This document shows positions 61,380 to 64,000 of a stretch of 64,000 nucleotides of DNA, one piece after another. The translations under genes were made by a program, and so were the position numbers. Under the pieces are notes generated by a model. That model had not been told where the DNA came from and did not search any database. It was given only the letters and a program-made list of their open reading frames with translations. The stretch comes from Ypsolopha sequella (taxonomy: Eukaryota; Arthropoda; Insecta; Lepidoptera; Ypsolophidae): contig CAKOHE010000045.1 in the NCBI GenBank assembly GCA_934047225.1, positions 20,001-84,000 on the forward strand. Reading direction: 5' to 3'. Each line of letters starts with the position of its first letter. Within the stretch, counting starts at the first letter, position 1.

Positions 61380-62035
61380 CTGTAAACAATATTTGATGTT
61401 GTTTTATTTTGTGGTACCAAAATAAATTGATTTTCAGTTTTTTCATAGTTTGCCATGAGTGAAACATTCTTTTCGTAGGTCGATCCCTACTAATTCGAAG
61501 GTCTGGCCTTGGGACTTGTTAAAAGTTAACGCAAAAGATGTTTTTACTTGAAATTGAAGCCGTTTGAAGGAGAATGGCAGATCAGTTGGGATCATCGGTA
61601 TCCTCGGTGTATGAGCTAGTTGACCAGCTGCTGGTCGCTACAATTAAATTTGTCCTTTAATTCCTTAATAAACAGCCTCGTCCCATTGCACATGCTCGGG
61701 GTCTTAAATTTCTCAAAAGCATGATTGGATTCCGATTTTTAACGTAAATTCATGTGGTGGCAGTCTAGAAGGGTTCAGTGAATTTAAAAATTCCTGTGGA
61801 TAATGGACTGCGTCTTCGATATTAGTGACCGTGTCGATAGATTTGTATTTTTTTTATTTGGCCAGGAACTTTTTGAATAATCAGTTTGTTTATTTCGTTG
61901 ACGGTATCATTCCTAGGTGACACTATTGCCCTAGAACACAACCAATGAAAGTCCTTTTCGTGCAAATTCTCGATGTCAGGGTATACTGCATCTATTAAAA
62001 TTTCTAAATTATTATTTGGCCTAGAGACTCATCCA
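61380..62035 (-). pseudogene. Helitron PIF1-type helicase, C-terminal remnant
   Basis: Minus-strand frames give AVYPDIENLHEKDF, RAIVSPRNDTVNEINKLI, PRLPPHEFTLKIG, MLLRNLRPRACAM and FKRLQFQVKTSFALTFNKSQ-like pieces, then FELVGIDLRKECFTHGKL and NQFILVPQ-like end. These are the late motifs of Helitron helicase in the right order. Frameshifts and stops separate them, so the gene is dead. Confidence 0.7.
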
Positions 62036-62252
62036 GAAGGATGTCACAATTTCTGCTTAAATTTGGAGATAAACAAATATTTAAAAAGTGAAAAATGTTA
62101 CTTAAATTACTATTTTATGGAACTTGGGGATGCTATAATTAAAAAAATATAGCCTTAAATACGAAGTAATTTATTTGGATAATGATTAATACAGGTACGA
62201 ATAATGTGGCCTAGTTTGTACTGGCCGCGTACTATTGCAAGTAGTTATTGAC

Positions 62253-62296
62253 ATATGGTATGGTATTGATATATGGTATGGTATTGATATATGGTA
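62253..62296 (+). repeat. 18-bp tandem repeat, about 2.4 units
   Basis: ATATGGTATGGTATTGAT occurs twice and then partially, ending in ATATGGTACC. Confidence 0.85.
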
Positions 62297-62311
62297 CCGC
62301 GGACTTTTTTC

Positions 62312-62620
62312 GGGTTCCGTACCCAAAGGGTAACCAACAGGACCTTATTACTAAGATAACTATCTGTCTGTCCGTCTGTCACCAGGCGTCTGTCTCATGA
62401 ACCGTGATAGTTAGACAGTTGAAATTTTTACATTGATGTATTTCTGTTGCCGCTATCAACAGAAATACATCAATGTAAATAAAAAAAATTATTAAAAAAC
62501 AGAATAAAATAAATATTTTAGGGGGCTCCCATACAACAGACATGTTTTTTTGCCGTTTTCATAGATAATGGTACGGAACCCTTCGTGCTCGAGTCCGATT
62601 CACACTTGGCCGGTTTTTTG
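62312..62620 (+). repeat. Complete GGGTTCCGTACC dispersed repeat
   Basis: GGGTTCCGTACC at 62312-62323 is inverted as GGTACGGAACCC at 62570-62581, followed by GAGTCCGATTCACACTTGGC. It contains the CTGTCTGTCCGTCTGTC stretch and CTCCCATACAACAG. It is the best-preserved copy in the window. Confidence 0.8.
62427..62479. repeat. Perfect 23-bp hairpin
   Basis: The 23 bases at 62427-62449 are the exact reverse complement of 62457-62479, separated by a 7-base loop (CCGCTAT). It lies inside the dispersed repeat and is not shared with the copy at 55009. Confidence 0.92.
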
Positions 62621-63080
62621 TAGATATTGATGTCCTCTATAAAACTGTAGTATATTACTTTGATTTATTGTCAATAATTTCCGCAGCGTACGCAATATAA
62701 GGATTTTTTTGCTATATTTTTCACACTTTTGAATTTTTCATACGGATCCCTAACGTTTTTGAAAATATTATATATTCATAATGTAGGATTCTAATGGTTA
62801 CAGAATTTTTCAAATCGGTCCAGTAGTTTCGGAGCGTATTCAATGCAAACAAACAAACAATCAAATCTTTTCTCTTTATAATATTGGTATACAGAAGATA
62901 GATTTCCAGACTATTTTAAAAATATTATCCGAGCTGGCCTAGACTATCTGTACTTACATTTAATTATTTTATATCACTTTATTTCTTTAAATATAGGAAA
63001 CTTTGTAGACTACGGACAAAAAACACGGATTTTATTTTAAATGTCATAGATCTACATATACCGTGTCATTTTACGCTTTT

Positions 63081-63209
63081 AACTAATAAATATGAAAAGA
63101 CATCTGAATTGAAGACAAAATTTAACTAATAAATATGAAGACATCTGAATTGAAGACAAAATTTAACTAATAAATATGAAAAGACATCTGAATTGAAGAC
63201 AAAATTTAA
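63081..63209 (+). repeat. 41-43-bp tandem repeat, 3 units
   Basis: Three copies of a unit containing AACTAATAAATATG and CATCTGAATTGAAGACAAAA start at 63081, 63124 and 63165. The middle unit lacks an AA pair. Confidence 0.92.
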
Positions 63210-64000
63210 CCCATAGACGTGTAAAAAGAGGCACGGCATTCATATAAATAAGTTGATCATTTTGAAATATTAACTTATATTCCCATGTTTTCATTACTTA
63301 TACAAAACGAAACCACTAGATACAAAAAAAATACGATTCTAAAAGAAAACTTGTTTTAGATAAATAAACATTGAAAATTATTTTTGCATGAGAATGTGAC
63401 GGTACAGAAAATTCAACTCACCAAAATAACTAAAAGAACAATATCTATGTACATAATAAGCATACTTTGGCACTTCGTCACTCTCAATTTTGAAACTATC
63501 ACTACATCATTTCTTATTTAAAAAATACACAAACACATTTAACCCACTTTTAATCTTACAGATAAGAGCTAATATTATGATTCTGCCGCGTAAAACATTT
63601 TGGTAACAATGAATTCATTGGTTACTTTATTTTATCCTATAATACTTTCATTGGACGATATGGTTTTGCCACTGTTGTGATTGGATGCCTTGAACTCAAG
63701 TCACCAATCACAGAACTGTCCGCAAAGTCTTTACGCATGTAGTTCAGTGATTATGATATTGGTCGCAGACACGACACTATGGTATAGAAAATAATTAAAT
63801 AAAAGTATTTTGTATTATTTTGATGTATTATTATTTATATCAAAAAAGTATAAAATTACTAAGGAAACCTAGCCGATTGAGTTTGACATAATTTTCTTTA
63901 AAATTTTTGGTTAAAACATCAAACATTAAACAAGATAGATACGTCTTCGTATGTATAATACTAAATTTTGTTCCAGGAGGTATTACTAAATAATATCAAT
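63210..64000. other. AT-rich DNA, nothing recognised
   Basis: I see no ORF with support, no RNA gene and no clear repeat in this end of the window. It could be intergenic or intronic. Confidence 0.5.

Larger units (their letters stand above)
61049..62895 (-). mobile_element. Decayed Helitron
   Basis: On the minus strand the 3' end is CCCGG-GCAAAG-CCGGG hairpin followed by GCGGGCCGCTAG and then T, the Helitron ending CTRR with insertion before T. The other end, near 62886-62895, reads TCTGTATACCAATATTATAA, beginning with TC and like the 5' ends of common insect Helitrons. A PIF1-type helicase remnant lies inside in the same orientation. A dispersed repeat (62312-62620) is nested within it. 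Confidence 0.65.

Overview
The window reads as the end of an insect chromosome, most likely lepidopteran. It opens with (CCTAA)n, the C-rich strand of the insect telomere repeat TTAGG, oriented so that the chromosome tip lies at or beyond base 1. From 1 to 51783 it alternates short (CCTAA)n tracts with R1-clade non-LTR retrotransposons (LINEs) inserted in the repeats. This is the arrangement known for the TRAS and SART elements of Bombyx mori. Copies of a GGGTTCCGTACC/GGTACGGAACCC dispersed repeat near 55.0, 57 and 62.3 kb are typical of Lepidoptera as I know the group.

Telomeric part (1-51783). Plus-strand elements all end in poly(A) followed by CCTAA. They carry ORF1 (gag-like, three zinc knuckles) and ORF2 (endonuclease, reverse transcriptase, RNase H, C-terminal zinc-binding motif). 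I see family A (211-8341, and the left half of a chimera at 28999-34216), family B (8714-16766; the right half of the chimera, 34220-40407; a decayed copy, 47246-51758) and family C (17724-27891; a 3' fragment at 40426-41316; a diverged relative at 28044-28976). Family C is the notable one: its ORF2 continues about 770 residues beyond the usual end and finishes with a complete superfamily 1, RNA-virus-type helicase. One element on the minus strand (41339-47185) is a different R1-clade family without RNase H. It is inserted in the opposite sense, as in the TRAS/SART pair. Elements nearest the tip (A1, B1, C1) have open ORFs and long repeat tracts. Deeper copies are truncated, frameshifted or chimeric and sit between tracts of 18-60 bp, as expected if the array grows from the tip.

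The elements probably maintain or lengthen the telomere: ORF2 endonuclease cuts the repeat, the reverse transcriptase primes on it, and ORF1 packages or targets the RNA. In all plus-strand families ORF2 lacks an AUG before its catalytic endonuclease residues and lies in the +1 frame across the ORF1 stop. ORF2 must therefore be made by frameshifting, reinitiation or a non-AUG start.

Subtelomeric part (51784-64000). This is AT-rich DNA holding at least three phase-consistent exons of one minus-strand host gene (53589-56045), whose largest exon carries a 129-bp coding tandem repeat. The rest is old repeats: Helitron remnants, an OTU-like protease fragment, a degenerate reverse transcriptase, a 24-unit 36-bp minisatellite, foldback elements and small tandem repeats. 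I saw no rRNA, tRNA, CRISPR or bacterial-type feature. All assignments come from reading motifs by eye.
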